Shown: piece after piece, positions 1-8,892 of the stretch | Position numbering within the stretch: the stretch's first letter is position 1 | Layout of the letters: the number at the start of each line of letters is the position of its first letter | Assembly (NCBI GenBank): GCA_015056245.1 | Contig: SVGQ01000002.1 | Location: forward strand, 25,856 to 89,855 | Length of the DNA stretch: 64,000 bases | Direction: 5' to 3' | Origin: Clostridiales bacterium | GTDB lineage: Bacteria > Bacillota > Clostridia > Christensenellales > Aristaeellaceae | The notes under the pieces: generated by a model | The model's database searches: none | What the model was told of the DNA's origin: nothing | The model's input: the letters and a program-made list of their open reading frames with translations, nothing else | Program-made: the position numbers and the translations under genes

Positions 1-248
1 AGTGCATGGGACTGACCCCGGAATACAAAGGTGGAACACATGGTTCCATTGGCTTCTTCGTGGGTGTGGGTAATCAGTTCAGTAGCAAGACCGGTAATGG
101 GATCAATAGCCTCGCTGGCGCAGCCCTCCGACCCCGCCTCCGGGTTGACCCAGAAAGCCTCCACCTTGAAAAACAGCTTCAGCACATCCGCATATTCGTT
201 ACTGAAACCGGGCAGCGCTGTTTCCAGCGCGATCTGTACACGTTCCAT
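1..248 (-). CDS. Truncated 5' part of a gene, possibly HemZ-type radical SAM protein
   Basis: An open frame starts at ATG 248 (MERVQIALE...) and runs off the left edge, so only about 82 residues are visible. Its start overlaps the stop of the MBL hydrolase gene as TGATG, which implies translational coupling. No catalytic motif lies in the visible part. HemZ (coproporphyrinogen dehydrogenase family) often follows rel-dtd-MBL in Clostridia and has a poorly conserved N-terminal domain of this kind. The HemZ idea rests mainly on that gene order, so it is tentative; the radical SAM CxxxCxxC motif should appear to the left of the window if it is right. Confidence 0.5.
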   Translation of the reverse strand, partial: MERVQIALETALPGFSNEYADVLKLFFKVEAFWVNPEAGSEGCASEAIDPITGLATELITHTHEEANGTMCSTFVFRGQSHA

Positions 249-865
249 CAGGCATCCTCCGCCCTGTCCCGCCCCACCACGCCGGGCACATCATGACCGG
301 GCCACGCCTTGCGCTGGGGGCTTAATTGAAACAGCTTCCGGAAGGATTCCTTCAGCTTCATAAAATCACCATCGGGGAAATCCGTACGCCCATAGCCATG
401 GGCAAAAAGGGTGTCGCCGGTCAGCACGCCCGCGTCACCGGGCAGGATGTAGCACACGCTGCCGTTGCTGTGGCCCGGCGTATGCAGCACTTGTACCGGG
501 AAACCGGCATAATCGATGATATCCCCATCCTCCAAAGGATTGCCGGGGGTCTGTACGGTCAGTTCCATCCCGAAAATCCCCGATACGTTGGCGTAGGCAT
601 CCGCCAATTTGTTCAGGTCGCCGGAATGGAGGTACAGCGGAACATCGAACGCCTTGCACACCTGATCCACCGCGCCCATGTGATCAAAATGCCCATGGGT
701 CAAAAGCACAGCGCGGGGCTTGCGGTCTCCGATCCAGCGGATGATCCGCGCCCCTTCGTCGCCGGGATCCACAATCAGGCACTGATGGGTCTCCAGATTT
801 TCCACCAGATAGCAGTTCACGCCCATTTCGCCCACGGGCAGACAATCGACTTTGACCGGTACCAA
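248..865 (-). CDS. MBL-fold metallo-hydrolase (glyoxalase II-like)
   Basis: This 205-residue protein is a compact metallo-beta-lactamase fold hydrolase. The metal motif THGHFDH (HxHxDH) lies near residue 57-63, and later GHSNGS, GDTLF and GHD supply the other usual metal ligands. Such small stand-alone members include hydroxyacylglutathione hydrolase-like enzymes; the true substrate cannot be told from sequence. The start is a TTG at 865 with a GGGAGG ribosome site 8 bases upstream. It lies between dtd and the truncated gene in a tight minus-strand operon, the order commonly found downstream of rel in Clostridia. Confidence 0.9.
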   Translation of the reverse strand: MVPVKVDCLPVGEMGVNCYLVENLETHQCLIVDPGDEGARIIRWIGDRKPRAVLLTHGHFDHMGAVDQVCKAFDVPLYLHSGDLNKLADAYANVSGIFGMELTVQTPGNPLEDGDIIDYAGFPVQVLHTPGHSNGSVCYILPGDAGVLTGDTLFAHGYGRTDFPDGDFMKLKESFRKLFQLSPQRKAWPGHDVPGVVGRDRAEDA

Positions 866-895
866 GGGACACGCCTCCCTGCTTTGTCAAATACC

Positions 896-1345
896 TCAGA
901 ACAGACGGCGGCTGTCCAGAAGGATGGTCACCGGGCCGTCGTTGATCAGGCTCACCTGCATATCCGCGCCAAACTCGCCGGTTTCCACATGAATGCCCAG
1001 AGAGCGCCACTTTTCCACCAGCGCCTCATACAAAGGTACAGCAGTATCCGGGCGGGCGGCGGCAGTGAAGCTGGGCCGGCGGCCTCCCCGTGCGTCTCCC
1101 AGCAGGGTGAACTGGCTGATGGCCAGTATCTGACCACCGATATCCAGCAGGGATCGGTTCATCTTGCCGGCTTCATCCTCAAAGATGCGCAGATTGGGCA
1201 CCTTATCGGCAATGTAGCTGAGATCCTTCTCCGTATCCCCCACCTCCACGCCGATGAGTACCATCAGGCCCTGGGCGCTGCGGCCCACCACCTGACCCTC
1301 GATCGCCACGGAAGATTCCTTCACCCGCTGAACCACTGCGCGCAT
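896..1345 (-). CDS. dtd: D-aminoacyl-tRNA deacylase
   Basis: Dtd (149 residues, the normal family length) hydrolyses D-amino acids, and glycine mischarged on tRNA-Ala, from tRNA, protecting translation. The start MRAVVQRV is characteristic. The two active-site signatures are visible: SQFTLLGD around residue 97, and NDGPVT near residue 136, the trans Gly-cisPro-type motif of the family. An AAAGGAGG ribosome site precedes the ATG at 1345. It sits between a membrane protein gene and the MBL hydrolase, close to rel, a conserved pairing in Firmicutes. Confidence 0.97.
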   Translation of the reverse strand: MRAVVQRVKESSVAIEGQVVGRSAQGLMVLIGVEVGDTEKDLSYIADKVPNLRIFEDEAGKMNRSLLDIGGQILAISQFTLLGDARGGRRPSFTAAARPDTAVPLYEALVEKWRSLGIHVETGEFGADMQVSLINDGPVTILLDSRRLF

Positions 1346-1369
1346 GGCTGCGCCTCCTTTGTTTTTCCG

Positions 1370-2917
1370 TTAAATGAGCTGATACAGCTCCCGTTTTTCC
1401 TGTTCATCCGTCGTGTAGAGGATGTAGTTTTCATAAATGTAGTCAAGGGTCTCATCGGTGAGGATGCCCCGGTACACTTCCAGATTGCCCTGCACCACCA
1501 GCCATGTGATGGGATTCTCCATCAGGTAGGCTTCAAAGTCCTCCGCCCGGTTCTGGCCCACATTGTTGAGGATGTAATTGACCAGATTGATGCACTTGTA
1601 GGCAGGCAGCACATCGTTGTACACATAGAACCGGCGGGGCACACCGATGCAGAATACCGTCTCTTCCGCTTCCAGATCGAAATAATCGTAGAATTCCTGC
1701 TGGAACTCGATTTCTTCCTCCATGACCTCGCTATTGGCGTAGGGCTTGGGTGCAAAGGAAAAAATGGAGTTGTTGATGAGCAAAAACGCGATCAGGATGC
1801 CCACAACGCCCAGAGGAATGCTCAGGACCTCCGTCTTCTGGGCAATAAGGCGGTAAACAGCCGTCAAAGCCACCAACGCGTTCACCGCATGGCCCACAGA
1901 CAGGGGAATCAGGTGCTGACCGTAACCGGTCAGGGACACATAGCTGTCCGCAAACAACGCCGCACTGAACACCACCGCAAAGGCTGCCATCAGCAGGGGA
2001 TGGCCTTCCTTCCGGCGGCCTCCGATGAGCCAGCATACCACCGCGATGGCAGCAGCGATCAGGGAGCCGATCACCGGCGCATAGGAGGTGGTGGCATAGC
2101 TATCCCCCTTGGTGATCATCGCCAGACGGGCCTCCACGAAGCCCATCTCCTCTGCACCGCCCACATGGCTGAAATTGCTCAGGATATATTCCTCAAACAT
2201 GGGGCCGATAGCGCCGTTCACGCCCAGATAGACGAACACCGGCACAGCGATCAGCGCCATACCTGCCACGCAGGCAAAGAAATCCTTCCAGAAGGGACGC
2301 TTTTCCAGTGCCATCCAGATCAGGTAGAACAGAATGATCACACCGTAGGCGGGCACATCGCTCACCTTGATGAGGGCGATGGCAGCAAAGGCCAGACCCA
2401 GCAAAAACGGGCTGGCCCACTGGCGCTTCTTTTCGCCGGTGACAGCGCGCACCAGCGCCCACAGGCCCACCACCAGCAGGAACAGATTGTATTCCTCGCC
2501 AAAGTTGCCGCTGTTGATGGAGTTGGTCAGGGTGGCAAAGTACAAGCCCACGGGAACCACCGCGCAGAGTGCGCTGCGCTTCTCGCCCTGAATCTTCCGG
2601 GCAGCGTTCAGGATGAGCAGGGTCGCCCCCACCATCATCAGCGTTTCGATGATGAACACGCCCAGCGTACCCTCCATGAAGAACTGGGGCAGGGCATTGA
2701 GCAAAAACAGCACCGGGCCCTTGTTTTCCACGATGTCCACATAGGGCACCCAACCCTGCGTGATGGCCTTGCCCACAGTGAGGAAAATGGCGTTATCCGC
2801 ACCGATTTCCAGAAACAGCGGGCTGTTGTTGGTGGCGATGAAAAATGCCATCATCACCGCCAGCAGCACGCAGGCAATCTCGCAAAGCACATAGAAAAAC
2901 CGGTTCAGCTTTTGCAT
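1370..2917 (-). CDS. Multi-pass membrane protein of unknown function (glycosyltransferase GT-C-like)
   Basis: I place the start at ATG 2917 (MQKLNRFFYV), which has AAGGAG about 8 bases upstream; the frame is open further but would overlap the rel gene. The 515-residue protein has about ten hydrophobic segments. After the first segment comes a loop with EIGADNAIFLTVGKAI and VENKGPVLF, resembling the first extracytoplasmic loop of GT-C/PMT-type glycosyltransferases where an acidic residue is catalytic. The C-terminal soluble part (about residues 405-515) follows the last helix. The gene interrupts the usual rel-dtd pair, and a similar membrane protein lies on the other side of rel, so a surface-glycan role is an inference only. 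Confidence 0.8.
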   Translation of the reverse strand: MQKLNRFFYVLCEIACVLLAVMMAFFIATNNSPLFLEIGADNAIFLTVGKAITQGWVPYVDIVENKGPVLFLLNALPQFFMEGTLGVFIIETLMMVGATLLILNAARKIQGEKRSALCAVVPVGLYFATLTNSINSGNFGEEYNLFLLVVGLWALVRAVTGEKKRQWASPFLLGLAFAAIALIKVSDVPAYGVIILFYLIWMALEKRPFWKDFFACVAGMALIAVPVFVYLGVNGAIGPMFEEYILSNFSHVGGAEEMGFVEARLAMITKGDSYATTSYAPVIGSLIAAAIAVVCWLIGGRRKEGHPLLMAAFAVVFSAALFADSYVSLTGYGQHLIPLSVGHAVNALVALTAVYRLIAQKTEVLSIPLGVVGILIAFLLINNSIFSFAPKPYANSEVMEEEIEFQQEFYDYFDLEAEETVFCIGVPRRFYVYNDVLPAYKCINLVNYILNNVGQNRAEDFEAYLMENPITWLVVQGNLEVYRGILTDETLDYIYENYILYTTDEQEKRELYQLI

Positions 2918-2936
2918 GGTCACAACTCCTTGGTTA

Positions 2937-5135
2937 TCAGTTGGCAGAGCGGTACACATCCACCACGTCGCTGCGCTTCTGGATCTGCTTGATGAGGCGG
3001 TCCAGCTGCTCGCGGCTCTTAACCTGTACCACCACGGTGATGATACTGGTCTTTTTGCGGTCATGCCGCTTGGCAGAGGCAGCTACAATGGGAATATCCA
3101 TGTTGCCGATGGTCATTGCCAATTCGCCCAGCAGGCTCACATGATCGTAAGCAACGATATTGATGCTGGCGTTGAACTCGGCATTGGCCTCCGGGTCAGC
3201 CCAGGAGACTTCCACCAGCCGCTCTTCCGCCTCGTTCTGCATGTTGGAACAGTCCGCTTTGTGAACCGTTACGCCGCGGCCCCGGGTGATATAGCCGATG
3301 ATCTCATCACCGGGCAGCGGATTGCAGCAACGGGCAAAGCGCACCAGCATGCCGCTTTCGCCCTTCACATAGATGCCGTGGCTGGGCTTGCCCAGCTGGG
3401 CCTTCACTTCTTCTTCGGATACTTCCTGCACCTTGGGGGCAGCCGCAGTCTCGGCCTTGTGCTGTTCCTCCAAAAGACGGGAGATCACATACGCGCTGGC
3501 GATGCCGCCATAGCCCACTGCGCCGTAGATATCGTTGAGTTCCGCAAAAGCGTAGCGTTTGAGCAGGCCTTCGTAATACTCCGGCTTGGTGAGCGCATAG
3601 AGATCCACGCCCCGACGCTTGGCCTCGTGCTCCAGCATATCGCGGCCCTTCTGCACGTTTTCGCCCTTCAGTTCCCGCTTGAGGAACTGACGGATCTTGC
3701 TCTTGGCCTGCTGGGTCTTGACGATGCGCAGCCAGTCATTGCTGGGGCCTTTGGAGTTGGAAGAGGTGATGATCTCCACCCGGTCGCCGGTTTGCAATTC
3801 GGTTTCCAGCGGCACGATGCGCCCGTTCACCTTGGCGCCCACGCACTTGTTGCCCACGCCGGAGTGGATGCGGTACGCAAAGTCGATGGGGGTCGCGCCG
3901 CGCTGCATGCTGATGATATCGCCCTTGGGGGTGAACAGCAGCACTTCTTCACTGAACAGGTCGGTTTTCAGGCTGTCGATGAATTCCTTGCTGTCGCGGG
4001 TATCGCCCTGCCAGTCCAGAATCTGACGCAGCCAGTACAGCTTGTCATCCAGCGAGCCGCTCTTGGAGCCTTCCTTGTAGCGCCAGTGGGCTGCCACGCC
4101 GTATTCCGCCAGCCGGTGCATCTCCCATGTACGGATCTGGATCTCAAAGGGGAAGGGCATCTTGCGCCCGCCGATCACTGTGGTGTGCAGGCTCTGGTAC
4201 ATATTGCCCTTGGGCACGCTGATGTAGTCCTTGAACCGTCCGGGGATCTGGTTCCACAGGGTATGCACGATGCCCAGCACGGTGTAGCAATCCTGCACGG
4301 TATCCACCATCACGCGCACGGCGATCAGGTCGTAGATCTGGTCAAAGCTCTTGCCCTGACCATGCATTTTCTTGTAGATGGAATACAGATGCTTGGGCCG
4401 TCCATCCATATCATAGCGGATACCCTGCTTATCCAGTTTCTCCGACAGTTCGGAGATGACCATGCGGATGTTTTCCTCCCGCTCCGTACGGCGCAGACCT
4501 ACCTTCTGGGCGATATCGTGGAAGGCTTCCGGGTCGATATATTTGAAGGAAAGATCCTCCAGTTCACTCTTGACCGAGCCCATGCCCAGACGGTGCGCCA
4601 GCGGGGCATAGATATCCAGCGTTTCGTGAGCGATGGCCCGCTGCCGGTTCTCCGCCTGAAAGCGCAGGGTGCGCATGTTATGCAGGCGGTCCGCCAGTTT
4701 GATGATCACCACGCGGATGTCCTTGCTCATGGCAAGGATCATCTTGCGCAGACTCTCCGCCTGCTGCTCTTCCCGGTTGGTGAAGTCCAGCTTATCCAGC
4801 TTGGTGACGCCGTCCACCAGCTGGGCCACCTCATCGCCGAATTCCGCGCGGATGGTTTCCAGCGTCACTTCCGGGCAGTCCTCCACCGTATCGTGCAAAA
4901 AGCCCGCCGCGATGGTGGTGGCATCGATCATCAGATCGGTCAGGATGCTGGCAACGGACACCGGATGGATGAAATACGGTTCGCCGCTTTTGCGCACCTG
5001 CCCCATGTGGGCATTTTCCGCAAATTCATATGCTTTTTTAACAAGCTGTGCGCTTTCGCCGCCGGGATGCTGCTTCTCCACACGGGCCAGCATTTTCTCC
5101 AGAGGCATGCATTCGTTGGTGATATAGGTCAGCAT
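2937..5135 (-). CDS. relA: Bifunctional (p)ppGpp synthetase/hydrolase (Rel)
   Basis: Rel makes and degrades the alarmone (p)ppGpp in response to amino acid starvation. The 732 residues have the full long-RSH layout: an HD hydrolase domain with HPVSVA and HDTVED (His-Asp at residues 81-82), a synthetase domain with GRFKDYIS and YQSLHTT, a TGS domain starting at VLLFTPKGDI, a zinc-finger-like region with ARCCNPLPGD, and a C-terminal ACT domain ending DVVDVYRSAN. The intact HDxxED motif indicates a bifunctional enzyme rather than a synthetase-only RelA. The ATG at 5135 follows AAGGAGG by 8 bases. Confidence 0.97.
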   Translation of the reverse strand: MLTYITNECMPLEKMLARVEKQHPGGESAQLVKKAYEFAENAHMGQVRKSGEPYFIHPVSVASILTDLMIDATTIAAGFLHDTVEDCPEVTLETIRAEFGDEVAQLVDGVTKLDKLDFTNREEQQAESLRKMILAMSKDIRVVIIKLADRLHNMRTLRFQAENRQRAIAHETLDIYAPLAHRLGMGSVKSELEDLSFKYIDPEAFHDIAQKVGLRRTEREENIRMVISELSEKLDKQGIRYDMDGRPKHLYSIYKKMHGQGKSFDQIYDLIAVRVMVDTVQDCYTVLGIVHTLWNQIPGRFKDYISVPKGNMYQSLHTTVIGGRKMPFPFEIQIRTWEMHRLAEYGVAAHWRYKEGSKSGSLDDKLYWLRQILDWQGDTRDSKEFIDSLKTDLFSEEVLLFTPKGDIISMQRGATPIDFAYRIHSGVGNKCVGAKVNGRIVPLETELQTGDRVEIITSSNSKGPSNDWLRIVKTQQAKSKIRQFLKRELKGENVQKGRDMLEHEAKRRGVDLYALTKPEYYEGLLKRYAFAELNDIYGAVGYGGIASAYVISRLLEEQHKAETAAAPKVQEVSEEEVKAQLGKPSHGIYVKGESGMLVRFARCCNPLPGDEIIGYITRGRGVTVHKADCSNMQNEAEERLVEVSWADPEANAEFNASINIVAYDHVSLLGELAMTIGNMDIPIVAASAKRHDRKKTSIITVVVQVKSREQLDRLIKQIQKRSDVVDVYRSAN

Positions 5136-5187
5136 TCAGGTCGCCTCCTTGCGCAACCGGGAATTAAATGAGGCAAAGCCGCCGCCA

Positions 5188-7008
5188 TCAGGGATGTACC
5201 GGCTGCAGCTTCGCGTCCCCGCCCTCTGCCACAAGCTGGTAAAGAGCGCCGCTGCGGATGGCATCCGCTTCGCCAAACAGAGAGCCATAAGCCTCCCGGA
5301 AGCGTTCATCCGCATCGAACAAATACAGGTGGGTGAAGCCATCCTTCACAAGGAAATTCATCCACTCTTCCGGCGTGCTTTCCGGCATGGCGGAGCGGAC
5401 GATCTTCACCGGGGTAAACTCGTAACGATTGATCAGGAATGTCAGGTCATTGTTGGTGGCAGACAGATAGCATACCTTGTGCTCCGGGTTCAGCGTATCC
5501 AGCACTTCCTGGGAGGGGCCGTTCACCGCGCGGCTGATGGCAGCGCCCCGCACATATTCCTGATAGCCGATGGTGTTGTTTTCCAGCCGAGCCGGGTTGA
5601 TCGCCACCAGAACGCAGAGCATCAGCAGCCAGCAACGCCCGTCGTTGCCTTCCTGCGCCGGGTGATAGCGGCTGCGCAGCACCACCAGCAGCGCGCCCGC
5701 CAGAAAGATTGCCGCAGTGGACAGGTACCGTTCGCTGGCCATGGTGACAGCCGCTTCCCGTTCGGAAAAATGGAAGAAGTAGGTCAGCAACAAAAACGCA
5801 CTGTACGCAACCGCTGCCAAGGCCGCTGTTCCCAGCAGCCAGCGGTCGCGGCGCAGGGATGCATCTGCCTTGGCGCCCTTGGTAGCCACCAATGCAACAA
5901 CCATAAATGCGCCCAGCCACAAAAGCAGCGAATGCTCCGTAAAGCGCTGCCAGACATCTGCCTCAACCAGCTTACCAAGATAGCTTTGCAAGCCTTGCTG
6001 CTGATAGGGTTTCAAACCATTGGTAACGATCTCCACAAGCCGGTTGGTATGGGTCTGCACCGCCACCTCCCCGGGCATCAGAATGCCCAGATAAGTCTCC
6101 CAGCTTACCTTGCCCGCAAGGGCGCTGCCAACCAATGCCAGCGTCTTCAGCAGGCGGACAAGCAGCGAACCCTGGCGCTGAAAGCACAGAAGATCCACCG
6201 CGATCACCAGTGCCACCAGCAGCGCGATGCCCACACCGGAAACCTTGGTGATGGACAACACCAGAAGCGCCAGGCAGCAAACCGGCAGGGTTTCGCCCTT
6301 CTCCGGCGAGGTATAGGCGAAATACAGCGGATACACCGTCATGCAGCCCAGCAGGGAATCCACCAACAGCGAATTATAGCAATCCCCATTGAATACAAGG
6401 GGCAACAGCACGCACACCGTACCAAGGGGCAGAATGCTCTTCCAATTCTTCCAGCTGAGATGACTCGCCAGCGGCATAAGCATGCTGAACAAGAGCAGAT
6501 TGATGGAGCGGAACATGTCTCCTTCGTTCAGCGCACCTGCCAGCCAGTTCCAGTAGTAAGCCAGCAGCGCCGTCGCCGGGGGATAATTGCGGAAATAGAC
6601 CGTGGACTCTTCCATAGCATTGGGAATCGCGTTGAAAAGCACCATGTTTTTGATTTCCAACACCCAATGGGAATAGTCATCGTAATGATCGGTCACCCGG
6701 TTGCGGCAGCAAACCAACTGCCAAAGAAGAAAAACCGCGAAAATCAACAGTCCCGGGGTCAGCAGATCAAAAAGCCGCCTTCCCCGTCCCTTGAATACCA
6801 GCATCAGGCACACCACGCCGCTGGCGGCCGCCAGCCCCGTGACCACATACGCGCCAGTCTCCAGAAAACCAAACAGGCCAAAGCCATAGAGCACCGCAAT
6901 GATGGACAGGTGGGAAAACCCAAACATTTCCTCGATCTTCCGCTCCCACAAAAGCGCCAGCGAGCCAGAGAGGCTTACGATTACGAGGCCCATCAAAATC
7001 GTGCTCAT
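5188..7008 (-). CDS. Large multi-pass membrane protein, GT-C-like, unknown function
   Basis: This 606-residue protein starts MSTILMGLVI at 7008, with AAAGGAA 8 bases upstream. About twelve hydrophobic segments are followed by a soluble C-terminal domain of roughly 130 residues. A loop after the third or fourth segment contains RNRVTDHYDDYSHW, where the paired Asp residues resemble the catalytic loop of GT-C glycosyltransferases and of the DUF6056-like proteins encoded farther right. It lies just upstream of rel and downstream of GNAT and GT2 genes, so it probably belongs to the surface-glycan cluster as a transferase or polymer-handling protein. The family assignment is tentative. Confidence 0.8.
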   Translation of the reverse strand: MSTILMGLVIVSLSGSLALLWERKIEEMFGFSHLSIIAVLYGFGLFGFLETGAYVVTGLAAASGVVCLMLVFKGRGRRLFDLLTPGLLIFAVFLLWQLVCCRNRVTDHYDDYSHWVLEIKNMVLFNAIPNAMEESTVYFRNYPPATALLAYYWNWLAGALNEGDMFRSINLLLFSMLMPLASHLSWKNWKSILPLGTVCVLLPLVFNGDCYNSLLVDSLLGCMTVYPLYFAYTSPEKGETLPVCCLALLVLSITKVSGVGIALLVALVIAVDLLCFQRQGSLLVRLLKTLALVGSALAGKVSWETYLGILMPGEVAVQTHTNRLVEIVTNGLKPYQQQGLQSYLGKLVEADVWQRFTEHSLLLWLGAFMVVALVATKGAKADASLRRDRWLLGTAALAAVAYSAFLLLTYFFHFSEREAAVTMASERYLSTAAIFLAGALLVVLRSRYHPAQEGNDGRCWLLMLCVLVAINPARLENNTIGYQEYVRGAAISRAVNGPSQEVLDTLNPEHKVCYLSATNNDLTFLINRYEFTPVKIVRSAMPESTPEEWMNFLVKDGFTHLYLFDADERFREAYGSLFGEADAIRSGALYQLVAEGGDAKLQPVHP

Positions 7009-7050
7009 CCGTTCGGTTCCTTTCGCTCCATGAAGTACTGATCCGTCAGC

Positions 7051-7785
7051 TTACAGATGCTTGACGTAGGTATACAGCGTATCGGAAATGGTCGCGCCAA
7101 CGCTCACGTAAATCCGCAGCACCTTGGAGTTGTTGCTCACAAAGGTGGAAGTGAGCCGCTTGCAGTCGTAGGTGAAGCAGGTATCCAGCGTCTTTTTGTG
7201 AAGCAGCACGCCAAGGCCGCGGTCGTTGCGCTCATCGTACATGGCCATCAGCACCGGATCCACGGTGTTTTCATCCTTGCGCATGATGACAAAAAAGCCG
7301 ATGGCCTTGTCCTTCTGATACACCTCGTAGAGATCCGCGCCCTTGATGAGCATATTGCGCAGCCAATTGGCATAGCGGTTGCCGCCGATCTCCGGCGAAA
7401 ACGCCGGATCCAGCGTGATACGGTCGCTGCGGAAGATGCCGGAATGGATCTTTTCGAACACAGGCGCCCATTCCTCCGGGTTGGCGCAGTGCTTCACCGT
7501 CAGCCCCCGGTCAAAACGGGCGATGCCGTCCGGCGAATGGTAATCGCTGCGGCGCACCTCGATCTTGAAAACTGTCTCCACATAGGTATAGCCCAGCTTA
7601 GGCAGGCCAAAGAGCAAATGGGAGCAGTTGACCGGTGTTTTGAGCACGATATACTCCGCGCCCTCTGCCGCCAGACGCTTTTCCTCCTCGGCGACAGCCT
7701 CAGGGGTATCCTGATCGCTTAGGAAGATCTCATAAGCGTTCACGCCCAGATTCTCTTTTTCCCACACGGCATGAATGGTCTGCAT
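7051..7785 (-). CDS. GNAT-family N-acetyltransferase, WecD-like
   Basis: The 244-residue protein looks like a two-lobed GNAT enzyme of the type that acetylates amino-sugar nucleotides. The second half carries EVYQKDKAIGFFVIM followed by GLGVLLHKK and a C-terminal VSNNSKVLRIYVSVGA, matching the acetyl-CoA binding and last-strand regions of WecD/FdtC-like enzymes. AAGGAGG precedes the ATG at 7785. It is flanked by a polyprenyl-phosphate-type glycosyltransferase and a large membrane protein, which supports a role in building an N-acylated sugar. The exact acceptor is unknown. Confidence 0.8.
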   Translation of the reverse strand: MQTIHAVWEKENLGVNAYEIFLSDQDTPEAVAEEEKRLAAEGAEYIVLKTPVNCSHLLFGLPKLGYTYVETVFKIEVRRSDYHSPDGIARFDRGLTVKHCANPEEWAPVFEKIHSGIFRSDRITLDPAFSPEIGGNRYANWLRNMLIKGADLYEVYQKDKAIGFFVIMRKDENTVDPVLMAMYDERNDRGLGVLLHKKTLDTCFTYDCKRLTSTFVSNNSKVLRIYVSVGATISDTLYTYVKHL

Positions 7786-7872
7786 GGTGTTGGCCTCCTT
7801 AGGAGAAAATGATGAAACAAGCTATTGATAGAAGCGCTGCTTGGATTCGGCTGCGCAGGCCGATGGAGCGGC

Positions 7873-8868
7873 TCAGGCACCCAAAGCGGAGTTTCCTTCT
7901 GCTTCGGTGGATTCCACACACGAAGCGGCAGAAGGGGTCTGAAGATCGCCGGAGCGCACCACTTCCCGCACCACAAACTGGGGATAGCGGTTGATGCTCA
8001 GATAGATGCGCCCGATATACTCGCCCACGATGCCGATCAGGCCGATGATCAGGCCGCCCATGACCATGATCAGGGCCACAGTGCTGGCCCAGCCAGCCTG
8101 AATGGCAGGATCCACGATCTTGCGGATGATGGTGATCAGCGCGAACAGGAAACCGATCGCCGCCACAATCCAGCCCAGATAGCTGGCCAGGCGCAGGGGC
8201 TTGATGGAGAAAGCGGTAACGCCGTTGAGCCACAAGCCGATGAGTTTTTTCAGATTGTAGCCGCTGCTGCCCTCCATGCGCTCCTTGTGCTCCACCCGCA
8301 CATTGGCGTAAGTGCCCACACTCTGGAACAGAAGGCCCGTCACGTACGGGAAGGGGTTGGGGTATTGCAGGGCGCTGTCCACCACAAAGCGGCGGCAGGC
8401 GAAATAGCTGTTGGCCTTCAGTTCCTTGGGCTGGGCAAAGAAGAAATGGTTGCAGGCCGCGTTGAACTTGCTGCCCAGATTGCGGAAGGCGCTCTGCTTG
8501 CGCTCGCCGTACTCGGCAAACACGATGTCATGGCCCTCGTTTACCTTGTCGATCAGCTTGAGGCACTCGCAGGCAGGGGTCTGACCGTCATCATCCAGAC
8601 AGATGATGATATCGCCCCGCACCTGATGGAAACCTGCCATCAGCGCGCTGTGCTGCCCGAAATTGCGGCTCAGATCCACCGCCACCACTTCCGGATGCTT
8701 CTGGGCCAGCGCCTTGATGGCATCGGCGGTATGGTCGGGGCTGCCGTCGTTGACCAGAATGATCTCACACTTTTCCTCCGGGCGGGCGGCGACGGTTTGC
8801 AGAATTTCTTCCACCACAATGCCTACGGTGTGTTCAGACCGGTAACAGGGAATCACAAAAGATAACAT
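7873..8868 (-). CDS. Glycosyltransferase family 2, polyprenyl-phosphate type
   Basis: This 331-residue protein has a GT-A fold catalytic domain (MLSFVIPCYRSE, LVNDGSPDHT, and the metal/nucleotide motif CLDDDGQTP) followed by two hydrophobic helices near residues 230-290. That is the layout of DPM1/GtrB/ArnC enzymes, which move a sugar from a nucleotide donor to undecaprenyl phosphate on the inner face of the membrane. The lipid-linked sugar is then normally used by a GT-C membrane transferase, and candidates flank this gene. The start at 8868 has an AAAGAGG ribosome site. Confidence 0.93.
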   Translation of the reverse strand: MLSFVIPCYRSEHTVGIVVEEILQTVAARPEEKCEIILVNDGSPDHTADAIKALAQKHPEVVAVDLSRNFGQHSALMAGFHQVRGDIIICLDDDGQTPACECLKLIDKVNEGHDIVFAEYGERKQSAFRNLGSKFNAACNHFFFAQPKELKANSYFACRRFVVDSALQYPNPFPYVTGLLFQSVGTYANVRVEHKERMEGSSGYNLKKLIGLWLNGVTAFSIKPLRLASYLGWIVAAIGFLFALITIIRKIVDPAIQAGWASTVALIMVMGGLIIGLIGIVGEYIGRIYLSINRYPQFVVREVVRSGDLQTPSAASCVESTEAEGNSALGA

Positions 8869-8892
8869 GGTTCTTGCCTCTTTCTTTGATGG

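Noticed and set aside
326..2992. Very long plus-strand open frame opposite dtd and the membrane protein gene
   Set aside because: It is antisense to genes with clear family motifs, lacks a ribosome site and has a His/Gln-rich composition typical of shadow frames in GC-rich DNA.
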